Source of the DNA: Myxococcus guangdongensis
GTDB taxonomy: Bacteria; Myxococcota; Myxococcia; Myxococcales; Myxococcaceae
Length of the DNA stretch: 64,000 bases
Assembly: GCF_024198255.1 (NCBI RefSeq)
Contig: NZ_JAJVKW010000002.1
Coordinates: forward strand, 806,001-870,000
Direction of reading: 5' to 3'
Part shown: piece after piece, positions 1 to 6,887 of the stretch
How the letters are laid out: every line of letters starts with the position of its first letter
Position numbering within the stretch: position 1 is the stretch's first letter
The notes under the pieces: generated by a model
Seen by the model: only the letters and a program-made list of their open reading frames with translations
The model's database searches: none
What the model was told of the DNA's origin: nothing
Program-made: the position numbers and the translations under genes

Positions 1-1
1 C

Positions 2-880
2 TTCCGGGAGGTCGAGAGCAACTGCTGGGACCCGGTGAAGCGCATCGAGGAATGCGACGACGTGGGCGTCCACGTGCAGGTCATCTCCACCGTGCCGGTG
101 ATGTTCAGCTACTGGACGCAGCCGGAGCACGGGCTGGACTTGTCGCGCTTCCTCAACGACCACGTGGCCTCGGTGGTGCGCGAGCACCCCAAGCGCTTCG
201 TGGGGCTGGGCACGGTGCCGCTGCAGTCGCCGGAGCGGGCGGTGCGGGAGCTGGAGCGGTGCGTGAAGGAGCTGGGATTGGCGGGCGTGCAGATTGGCAG
301 CCACGTCAACGACTGGAACCTCTCCGACGAGAAGCTCTTCCCGTTCTTCCAGGCGGCGAGCGAGCTGGGCGCGTCCATCTTCGTCCACCCGTGGGACATG
401 ATGGGCGAGGCGAAGATGCAGAAGTACTGGCTGCCGTGGCTGGTGGGCATGCCCGCGGAGATGTCCTTGGCCATGTGCTCGCTCATCTTCGGCGGCGTGC
501 TGGAGCGGCTGCCCCAGCTGCGCTTCGCCTTCGCGCACGGCGGCGGCGCGTTCCCCGGGACGCTGGGCCGAATCGAGCACGGCTTCGAGGCGCGGCCGGA
601 CCTGGTGGCGGTGGACAACAAGGTGCCGCCGCGCGAGTACCTGGGGCGCTTCTGGGTGGACTCGCTGGTGCATGACGCGGACACGCTGCGCTTCATCGTG
701 AAGCTGTTCGGCCAGGACAAGGTGGCGCTGGGCAGTGACTATCCGTTCCCCCTGGGCGAGCTGCGCCCGGGCACCCTCATCGAATCGCTGACGGAGCTTT
801 CATCCGACGCGCGCGAGCAGCTCCTGTGGAAGAACGCCCTGACGTGGCTGGGGCGCTCGCGCGAGGACTTCGCCCCATGA
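2..880 (+). CDS. 2-amino-3-carboxymuconate-6-semialdehyde decarboxylase (ACMSD), 5' truncated by window edge
   Basis: Metal-dependent amidohydrolase-fold decarboxylase of the kynurenine pathway. It converts ACMS, the ring-cleavage product of 3-hydroxyanthranilate, to 2-aminomuconate semialdehyde, diverting carbon from quinolinate/NAD into catabolism. The open frame is already running at base 2 (FREVESNCWD), so roughly the first 45 residues, including the N-terminal HxH metal site, lie outside the window; the GTG at 35 is not the real start. Visible family hallmarks are VPVMFSYW, VHPWDM, the metal His in AHGGGAFP, and the active-site Asp in LGSDYPFPLGEL. The match to animal and bacterial ACMSD is nearly colinear. 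Its TGA overlaps the kynureninase ATG (ATGA at 877-880), indicating one operon with translational coupling. Confidence 0.95.
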   Translation, partial: FREVESNCWDPVKRIEECDDVGVHVQVISTVPVMFSYWTQPEHGLDLSRFLNDHVASVVREHPKRFVGLGTVPLQSPERAVRELERCVKELGLAGVQIGSHVNDWNLSDEKLFPFFQAASELGASIFVHPWDMMGEAKMQKYWLPWLVGMPAEMSLAMCSLIFGGVLERLPQLRFAFAHGGGAFPGTLGRIEHGFEARPDLVAVDNKVPPREYLGRFWVDSLVHDADTLRFIVKLFGQDKVALGSDYPFPLGELRPGTLIESLTELSSDAREQLLWKNALTWLGRSREDFAP

Positions 881-2154
881 CGACGTACACCTTCGAGGAC
901 TCCGAGGACTTCGCGCGCAAGGCCGACGCCGAGGACAGGCTTGCCTCCTACCGCGAGCAGTTCCACTTCCCGCCCGGCCCGGATGGCAAGCCGGTGGTGT
1001 ACCTGGCGGGCAACTCGCTGGGACTCCAGCCGAAGAACGCCGCGCGCTACGTGCAGGAGGAGATGGAGGACTGGGCCCGCTTCGGCGTGGAGGGGCACCA
1101 CCACGGGCGCCACCCGTGGCTGCACTACCACGAGCTCGTCACGGAGCAGGCCGCGCGACTGGTGGGCGCGAAGCCGCAGGAAGTGGTGGTGATGAACACC
1201 CTGACGGTGAACCTGCACCTGATGATGGTGTCGTTCTACCGGCCCACGAAGGAGCGCTTCAAGATTCTCGTCGAGGGCGGCGCGTTCCCGTCGGACCAGT
1301 ACGCGGTGGCCTCGCAGACGCGCTTCCACGGGTATGACGCGCGCGAGGCGGTGCTGGAGCTCAAGCCGCGCCAAGGTGAGGAGACGCTGCGCACCGAGGA
1401 CATCCTGGCGACGCTGGAGCAGCATGGCCACGAGGTGGCGCTGGTGCTGCTGGGCAGCGTGAACTACCTCACGGGGCAGGCGTTCGACATCCCCGCGATT
1501 ACGCGCGCGGCGCACGCGAAGGGCTGCCTGGTCGGGTTCGACCTGGCGCACGGCGCGGGGAATTTGAAGCTGTCGCTGCACGACGACGGGCCGGACTTCG
1601 CGGTGTGGTGCTCGTACAAGTACCTCAACGGCGGACCTGGGAGCCTGGGGGGTGTGTTCGTGCACGAGCGGCACGCGCGCGCGAAGGACATCCCCCGGTT
1701 CGAGGGCTGGTGGGGACACGACAAGGCCACGCGCTTCCAGATGGGTCCGCACTTCGACGCGCTGCCGGGCGCGGAGGGTTGGCAGCTGTCGAATCCGCCC
1801 ATCCTCCAGTTGGCGGCGCTGCGCGCGTCGTTCGAGCTGTTCGACCAGGCGGGCATGGAGGCGCTGCGCGCCAAGAGCGAGCGACTCACGGGGTATCTGG
1901 AGTTCCTGTTGGACAAGCTGCCGCCGGGCTACGTGCGCATCACCACGCCGCGCGACGTGAAGCAGCGAGGGGCGCAGTTGTCCCTGCGGTTCCAGGGTGA
2001 CGCGCCGAGCATGCTCAAGCGGCTGGCGGACGCGGGCATCATCTGTGACTTCCGCAAGCCGGACATCATCCGCGCGGCGCCCGCGCCGCTGTATTGCTCG
2101 TTCACGGATGTGTACCGCTTCGTGAAGACGCTGGAGGGACATGCCCGTGGGTGA
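877..2154 (+). CDS. kynU: kynureninase
   Basis: PLP enzyme that cleaves kynurenine or 3-hydroxykynurenine to anthranilate or 3-hydroxyanthranilate plus alanine, in the cytoplasm. 425 aa, the usual length. Supporting motifs are AGNSLGLQPK near the N-terminus, FDLAHGAGN (PLP-binding Asp) and WCSYKYLNGGPG with the Schiff-base lysine at residue 248, then the conserved SNPPIL segment. The ATG at 877 is chosen because it overlaps the ACMSD stop and gives the family N-terminus; an upstream in-frame start at 826 would lie inside ACMSD. With ACMSD before and KMO after it, the operon encodes the middle of aerobic tryptophan degradation. Confidence 0.96.
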   Translation: MTTYTFEDSEDFARKADAEDRLASYREQFHFPPGPDGKPVVYLAGNSLGLQPKNAARYVQEEMEDWARFGVEGHHHGRHPWLHYHELVTEQAARLVGAKPQEVVVMNTLTVNLHLMMVSFYRPTKERFKILVEGGAFPSDQYAVASQTRFHGYDAREAVLELKPRQGEETLRTEDILATLEQHGHEVALVLLGSVNYLTGQAFDIPAITRAAHAKGCLVGFDLAHGAGNLKLSLHDDGPDFAVWCSYKYLNGGPGSLGGVFVHERHARAKDIPRFEGWWGHDKATRFQMGPHFDALPGAEGWQLSNPPILQLAALRASFELFDQAGMEALRAKSERLTGYLEFLLDKLPPGYVRITTPRDVKQRGAQLSLRFQGDAPSMLKRLADAGIICDFRKPDIIRAAPAPLYCSFTDVYRFVKTLEGHARG

Positions 2155-3538
2155 GCGGAACGAGGCCGTCACGGTGGTGGGCGCGGGCCTGGTGGGCTCG
2201 CTCTTGTCCGTGTTCCTGGCGCGGCGTGGGCACTCGGTCGAGGTGCTGGAGCGTCGGCCGGACATGCGGCGCGAGGTCATCGACGCGGGGCGCTCCATCA
2301 ACCTGGCCATCTCCACGCGCGGGCTGTACGCGCTGAGGCAGGTGGGGCTGGAGGAGGAGGCGCTGCGCCACGCGATTCCGATGCGGGGGCGGATGATTCA
2401 TCCCCCGAAGGGCGCGCTGATGTACCAGCCCTATGGGAAGGATGACTCGCAGCACATCAACTCGCTGTCTCGCGCGTGGCTGAACCAGTTCCTGATGAGC
2501 GCGGCGGAGGCCACCGGCAAGGTGCGCATCCGCTTCAAGCAGCGGGTGTCGAGCGCGGACCTGGAGAACGGCGTGCTCACGGTGGTGGACGAGGCCACCG
2601 GTGAGGAGCGCCGCGAGGAGGGCCGCGTGGTGTTCGGCACGGACGGCTCCGGCTCGGCGGTGCGGCAGGCGCTGGAGAAGGCGCCGGGATTCGAGTCGAC
2701 GGCGGAGACGCTGGGGCACGGGTACAAGGAGCTGACGATTCCCCCCGGGCCAGGCGGCGCGTTCCAGATGGAGAAGCACGCGCTGCACATCTGGCCGCGT
2801 GGGACGTACATGCTGATTGCGCTGCCGAACGAGGATGGCAGCTTCACGTGCACGTTGTTCCTGCCGTGGAAGGGGCCGGTGAGCTTCGAGTCACTGGACT
2901 CCCCTGCCCGGCTGGAGGTGTTCTTCGAGGAGCAGTTCCCGGACGCGAAGGCGCTCATCCCGGATTTGACGCAGGCGTTCTTCGCGCGGCCCACGGGCAG
3001 CATGGTGACGGTGAAGTGCGCGCCGTGGAACGTGGGCGGCAAGGCGGTGGTGATGGGCGATGCGGCGCACGCCATCGTCCCGTTCTTCGGCCAGGGGATG
3101 AACTGCGGCTTCGAGGACTGCACGGTGCTCGAGGGGCTCTTGGGCAAGGGCGGGGATTGGGAGACGCTGTTCGGGGAGCTGGCGCGGCTGCGCAAGACGA
3201 ACGCGGATGCCATCGCGGACATGGCGGTGGAGAACTTCGTGGAGATGCGCGACAGCACGGGCAACCCGCGCTTCCTGTTGGAGAAGGCGGTGGAGAAGGT
3301 GTTGCTCAACACCTTCCCGGGTGAGTTCGTCAGTCGTTACTCGATGGTGAGCTTCAGCCGGGTGCCGTACCGGCTGGCGTACGAGGTGGGGGCGATTGCC
3401 GGTGGCATCGTCTCGGAGTTGTCCGAGGGGCTGACGCGCGCCGAGGACGTGGACCTGGAGCGGGCGAAGCGGCTCATCCACGGGCGGCTGGTGCCATTCA
3501 TGAAGGAGCACGCGGATGGATTTCGGACTGAAGGGTAA
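2141..3538 (+). CDS. kmo: kynurenine 3-monooxygenase
   Basis: FAD-dependent aromatic hydroxylase that makes 3-hydroxykynurenine from kynurenine using NADPH and O2. 465 aa. The N-terminal Rossmann motif GAGLVGS is at residues 14-20, followed by ERRPDMR and INLAIS. The second FAD motif GDAAHAIVPFFGQGMN starts at residue 306, and NCGFEDC follows as in eukaryotic and bacterial KMO. The gene overlaps kynU by 14 nt and the downstream SDR by 23 nt. Together with kynU and ACMSD this implies routing of kynurenine to 3-hydroxyanthranilate; the ring-cleaving dioxygenase should lie upstream of the window. The C-terminus has hydrophobic stretches (VGAIAGGIVSEL), consistent with loose membrane association as in other KMOs, but this is inferred. 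Confidence 0.95.
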   Translation: MPVGERNEAVTVVGAGLVGSLLSVFLARRGHSVEVLERRPDMRREVIDAGRSINLAISTRGLYALRQVGLEEEALRHAIPMRGRMIHPPKGALMYQPYGKDDSQHINSLSRAWLNQFLMSAAEATGKVRIRFKQRVSSADLENGVLTVVDEATGEERREEGRVVFGTDGSGSAVRQALEKAPGFESTAETLGHGYKELTIPPGPGGAFQMEKHALHIWPRGTYMLIALPNEDGSFTCTLFLPWKGPVSFESLDSPARLEVFFEEQFPDAKALIPDLTQAFFARPTGSMVTVKCAPWNVGGKAVVMGDAAHAIVPFFGQGMNCGFEDCTVLEGLLGKGGDWETLFGELARLRKTNADAIADMAVENFVEMRDSTGNPRFLLEKAVEKVLLNTFPGEFVSRYSMVSFSRVPYRLAYEVGAIAGGIVSELSEGLTRAEDVDLERAKRLIHGRLVPFMKEHADGFRTEG

Positions 3539-4253
3539 GCGCGCGCTCGTGATGGGCGCGTCGGCGGGGCTGGGCTACGCGACGGCCGAGGCGCTGGTGA
3601 AGGAGGGCGCCACGGTGGCCATCTGCTCTCGCGGTGGGGAGAAGTTGGAGAAGGCGGCGAAGGCGCTGGGCGCGGCGCTCGCGGTGCCGGCCGACTTGAA
3701 TCAGCCGGGCGCGGCGAAGCGGCTGGTGGACGAGGTGGTGGCGAAGCTGGGCGGCGTGGACGTGCTCGTGGTGAACACGGGTGGGCCTCCGGCGGGGGGC
3801 TTCGAATCGTTGACGGCGGAGCAGTGGCAGCTGGGGTTCCAGAGCCTGTGGATGGCGGCGGTGGACGGAATCCAGGCGGCGCTGCCGGGGATGAAGGAGC
3901 GCAAGTGGGGGCGCATCATCCTGGTGACGTCGCTGGCGGCGCGTGAGGCGATGCCGAACCTCACCATCTCCAACGGTCTGCGCGCGGGGTTGCTCGGGTT
4001 GGTGAAGACGGTGAGCAACGAGGTGGCGCAGCACGGCGTCACGCTCAACGCGGTGCTGCCGGGCTTCCACGCGACGGAGCGGATGACGCAGCTGGGGCTC
4101 ACGGACGAGAAGGTGGCCCCGCAGATTCCCGCGCGGCGACTGGGGCGTCCGGACGAGCTGGCTTCGTTGGTGGCGTTCCTGTCCTCCGAGCAGGCCTCGT
4201 ACATCACCGGCCAGTCGATTGCCGTCGACGGCGGTGCGGCGCGCGGGTTCTGA
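3516..4253 (+). CDS. short-chain dehydrogenase/reductase with altered active site
   Basis: SDR-fold oxidoreductase, 245 aa, FabG-like. The cofactor loop GASAGLG is at 14-20, NTGG (usually NNAG) at 87-90, the active-site Ser in VTSLAA at 139, and the terminal GQSIAVDGG is typical. Where classical SDRs have YxxxK the sequence reads SNGLR (residues 152-156), so both catalytic Tyr and Lys are replaced. I recall the SNxxR variant as recurring in a divergent SDR subfamily, so this is probably a subfamily trait rather than decay. Last gene of the kynurenine operon (start inside kmo). It may act on a semialdehyde or keto intermediate downstream of ACMSD, but no substrate can be read from the sequence. 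Confidence 0.9.
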   Translation: MDFGLKGKRALVMGASAGLGYATAEALVKEGATVAICSRGGEKLEKAAKALGAALAVPADLNQPGAAKRLVDEVVAKLGGVDVLVVNTGGPPAGGFESLTAEQWQLGFQSLWMAAVDGIQAALPGMKERKWGRIILVTSLAAREAMPNLTISNGLRAGLLGLVKTVSNEVAQHGVTLNAVLPGFHATERMTQLGLTDEKVAPQIPARRLGRPDELASLVAFLSSEQASYITGQSIAVDGGAARGF

Positions 4254-4357
4254 CGACTCGCTGGCGCTGGAGAGTACGGAGGGCCAATGTCAGCGCAATG
4301 ACGAAGGCAGGGGACGGTGGCGCAGCGTCTTGATTGCAAGGCATGCTGCGCCGCCCC

Positions 4358-5017
4358 ATGAACGTTCTGAGAGTTGTTTGGCTTTCGGCGCTTCTCGTTG
4401 CGTGGTCGGGCTGTGCAACCTCAGGGAAGCAGCCCATGCAGGAGGCTTGGGAGGCGGCGGAGCTCGAGTGCGACACACCGCTCGACGACCAGTGAGTCAC
4501 GCTTCTGTGCCTGGGTGACACCTGTGGCTTCTACCCGTGCGACCGGGACTTCGGGCAGATAGAACTGGCCCGATTCCCGCCGGCAGCCGCGGCGGCACCA
4601 GGTTCTGGCCCACGGCGGAACTGGGGTGGCGGCCAGCGGCTCCCCAAGGGTTGGGTGATGACGTTCCCCAACTGGAACGGCGCTCCCGAGAGAATCATCC
4701 CGCCCTCACACCAGCTTCCTTCTGGGAGATGGGAGAAGCACCACTTCTTCCCGCAGGAGGCACGGCTCAAGGAGTGGTTCGAGCGGCAAGGCGTGAAGAT
4801 TCACAACTACACGCTCCCCCTCCCATACGAAGTGCATCGGCGGATTCACCAAGTCGGTGGGCCGGGAGGGCAGTGGAACGAGGCCTGGCGGCAGTTCATC
4901 AGAAGCAACGCCTCCGCATCGCCAGAGGAGATCTTCAAGCACGCTGGCGAGCTCATCTACCGGTTCCAGCTCACAGGCGGACCGATTCAATCGCACTATT
5001 CACGACCTGGGACGTGA
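4358..5017 (+). pseudogene. sitA6: SitA6-like (TIGR02269) lipoprotein toxin gene with in-frame TGA
   Basis: The frame starts with a lipoprotein signal (MNVLRVVWLSALL, lipobox-like WSGC). It runs to a TGA at 4493-4495 (codon 46) and continues without further stops to 5017. The intact paralogue at 51837 has Cys (TGC) at the position of this TGA, inside the Cys-rich segment before VTLLCLGDTCGFYPC. Downstream are the conserved GWVMTFPNWNGAP and a nuclease-like block EKHHFFPQ...VKIHNY...VHRRIH...WNEAW resembling His-rich HNH/AHH-type toxin domains. SitA proteins are lipoprotein toxins exchanged between myxobacterial siblings by TraA/B-dependent outer-membrane fusion. The gene is most simply a nonsense-inactivated toxin; TGA-as-selenocysteine is an alternative treated under findings. 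The C-terminal part could re-initiate at the ATGs near 4655. Confidence 0.8.
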
Positions 5018-5018
5018 G

Positions 5019-5762
5019 ATGGACCGATTCTACTGGTTGGACGAGGACCAAGCTGCGGCCACCAGGGACGGTGGGCATGTCGATGCTTCGCATCGCTGGG
5101 GGCTCCCTGGCCTGCTGAAGTGCCCCACGTGTGAGAAGGGTTGGGCTGCGGCGGGCCACTACTACCCTGGAGTCGACCTCACGCCACTCGGGGAGAAGGA
5201 GCGTGAGTTCCGGAAGGCGCGGCAAGAACCATTCGATGAACTCGCGCGACTCAGGGCGCTGGTGTTGCCCCTTGCGCCACCGGGTGCCCCTCTGCCGCCT
5301 GGGACGACCTTCGGCCCATTGGTCGGCAGATGCAGTGGTCAGCTCCCTGACTTCACCTGGGTCGTTGATGAGCTGTTGCTCCATCGCAGGGTGCTCGATG
5401 GCCTCCAGGCAGGAGGAGTCCGAGGCCTCGATGCTTTTCCTACGGAACTCCGGTCTCGCCAGAAGTCGCCACCAGACGTCTTGGAGATGCAGTTAGCCCA
5501 CCGAGGGCAGCTCCATCCGGATTGCATTCCGGACGAAGTCTCTCCGCCCTGCACGACCTGTGGGCGGTTTGGGCTCAAGCGCCCCGATGAGCCCATTCTG
5601 GACGCGTCGTCACTGCCCTCCGACCTTGACCTCTTCCGGGTCGGGAACTTCGCGACGATGGTCATCTGCACCGAAAGATTCCTCGACGCCGTGAGCAGGG
5701 TCGGGGGCGACGGACTCAGCTGGCGCGAGTTGCCGGTTCGAGCGCGCACCACGGCGACATGA
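5019..5762 (+). CDS. sitI6: SitI6-like double-CXXC motif immunity protein
   Basis: 247 aa, no signal peptide, predicted cytoplasmic. It begins 1 nt after the toxin stop (TGAGATG). It carries two CXXC knuckles, CPTC near residue 36 and CTTCG in the C-terminal third, the signature of the Myxococcus double-CXXCG paralogous family (TIGR02264), plus the C-terminal SSLPSDLDLFRVGNF block. A homologue sits in the same position behind the intact toxin at 52522. Family context suggests it neutralises the partner nuclease toxin, with the CXXC pairs perhaps binding Zn. Retention of an intact immunity frame behind a broken toxin is what selection for protection from toxin-bearing siblings would give. A longer upstream in-frame extension is rejected because it would overlap the toxin. 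Confidence 0.85.
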   Translation: MDRFYWLDEDQAAATRDGGHVDASHRWGLPGLLKCPTCEKGWAAAGHYYPGVDLTPLGEKEREFRKARQEPFDELARLRALVLPLAPPGAPLPPGTTFGPLVGRCSGQLPDFTWVVDELLLHRRVLDGLQAGGVRGLDAFPTELRSRQKSPPDVLEMQLAHRGQLHPDCIPDEVSPPCTTCGRFGLKRPDEPILDASSLPSDLDLFRVGNFATMVICTERFLDAVSRVGGDGLSWRELPVRARTTAT

Positions 5763-5794
5763 GCATCTACGACTGCCTCCTGAACTGATGAACG

Positions 5795-5829
5795 ACTCCC
5801 GCCCATCACCTCACGTGGCGGGCGGGAGT
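5795..5829. terminator. bidirectional hairpin terminator
   Basis: Perfect 10-bp inverted repeat ACTCCCGCCC / GGGCGGGAGT with a 15-nt loop, lying between the converging ends of the immunity gene (5762) and the SRPBCC gene (5846). There is no T-run on either side, as is usual for GC-rich myxobacterial terminators. Confidence 0.7.
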
Positions 5830-5845
5830 GCCCAGCCTTGCGCGA

Positions 5846-6325
5846 CTACGGCTCGCGCGCCAACAACGCGTCGAGCGCGCGGTAGCTCTGATTGAGGCCG
5901 TCCGCCATGCCGGAGGCCGCCATGCCGTCGCGCTCCTCCGTCGTGAAGAAGAACGACACCGCCACCACCTTCGTGCGCCCGTCCCCCAGGTCCTCCAGCG
6001 TCGTCGTGTTGAGGATGACGTAGCCGGGCATGCCGTCCCATTCGAAGGTCTGCACCAGCCGCTCGACGGGCGTCACCTCTCTGAAACGCCCCTCGAAGCC
6101 GTGCTCCTGTCCATCCGCGTGCTCGACGAAGCGCCAGTGGCCTCCCCGCTCCACCTCCAGGCGCTCCACCACCAGCTTGTTGCCCCGCCCCCACCACTGC
6201 GCCACCTGCTTCGCGTCCGTCATCGCCTTCCAGACCCGCTCGCGCTTCGCATCGAAGATGCGCTCGACGCGAATCTCGCGGTCCGTCGGCTGAGTGACGA
6301 GTGCTTCCCTGAGTGCCGTGTTCAT
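5846..6325 (-). CDS. SRPBCC (AHSA1-like) domain protein
   Basis: 159-aa START/Bet v1-like helix-grip protein. IRVERIFDAKRERVWKAMTD begins the fold, WWGRG and GGHWRFVEHADGQEHGFEG follow, then the C-terminal GMADGLNQSYRALDALL helix. Such proteins bind hydrophobic ligands; the ligand is unknown. The start is the ATG at 6325 that overlaps the ArsR stop (ATGA); the longer frame to 6433 would sit inside arsR. ArsR-SRPBCC pairs are a recurrent two-gene unit in which the regulator controls its own operon. Confidence 0.85.
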   Translation of the reverse strand: MNTALREALVTQPTDREIRVERIFDAKRERVWKAMTDAKQVAQWWGRGNKLVVERLEVERGGHWRFVEHADGQEHGFEGRFREVTPVERLVQTFEWDGMPGYVILNTTTLEDLGDGRTKVVAVSFFFTTEERDGMAASGMADGLNQSYRALDALLAREP

Positions 6326-6660
6326 TCCTCTTCCCCTTTCGTTCGCGCGAGGAACTCGCCGAGCCGGTCGAGCCGCGCTTCCACCAGACGCCGATAGCCA
6401 TTCATCCACGCCACCTCGTCCTCGAGGCGACATGGCCCTAGCCGGCAGGTCCTCACCCGCCCCTGCTTCTGCGTGATGACCAACCCTGCTTCCTCGAGCA
6501 CGTGCACGTGCTTCTTCATGCCCGTCAGGGTCATGTCGAAGCGCTCCGCCAGCTCCGTGATGGACGCCTCGCCCTGGCCCAACCGCTCCAGGACGCCCCT
6601 GCGCGTCACATCCGCCAGCGCTCCAAACGTCGCATCGAGTCGGGATTGATACTGAACCAT
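6322..6660 (-). CDS. ArsR-family transcriptional regulator
   Basis: 112-aa winged-helix repressor. LDATFGALADVTRRGVLERL and the recognition region ITELAERFDMTLTGMKKHVHVLEEAGLV are classic ArsR. There is no CXC metal-binding motif in helix 3 (FDMTLTG), so metal sensing is unlikely. It is followed by the SRPBCC gene in a 4-nt overlap. The start codon at 6660 lies inside a perfect dyad (6651-6670), implying tight autoregulation. Confidence 0.88.
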   Translation of the reverse strand: MVQYQSRLDATFGALADVTRRGVLERLGQGEASITELAERFDMTLTGMKKHVHVLEEAGLVITQKQGRVRTCRLGPCRLEDEVAWMNGYRRLVEARLDRLGEFLARTKGEEE

Positions 6661-6670
6661 ATAGTTCAGT
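6651..6670. promoter_or_regulatory. operator dyad overlapping the arsR start
   Basis: ACTGAAC-catata-GTTCAGT: 7-bp perfect arms around a 6-bp spacer, with the arsR start codon (CAT on the plus strand, 6658-6660) in the middle. Placement over the translation start of an ArsR gene and the AT-rich core in a GC-rich genome suggest the autoregulatory operator; not experimentally shown. Confidence 0.65.
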
Positions 6671-6887
6671 TTAGCAATGGCCCTCTCTCGCGCAAGTCCT
6701 GGGGCGCGAAATACCTGGGCAGGCAGCGCGTCAGCCCTGACTCGGCCACGAAGGTGAGGCGCGCGGCCTGGGGAATCAGGGGCCCCGGGTTCGTTCGCGC
6801 GCGTGCGAGCGGCCGACGCCCCGAATCCTTGGGCTGGATGCGTCCGCCCACTACCGTCGCGCGACAGACCTGACTGAGAGGCCCGTC

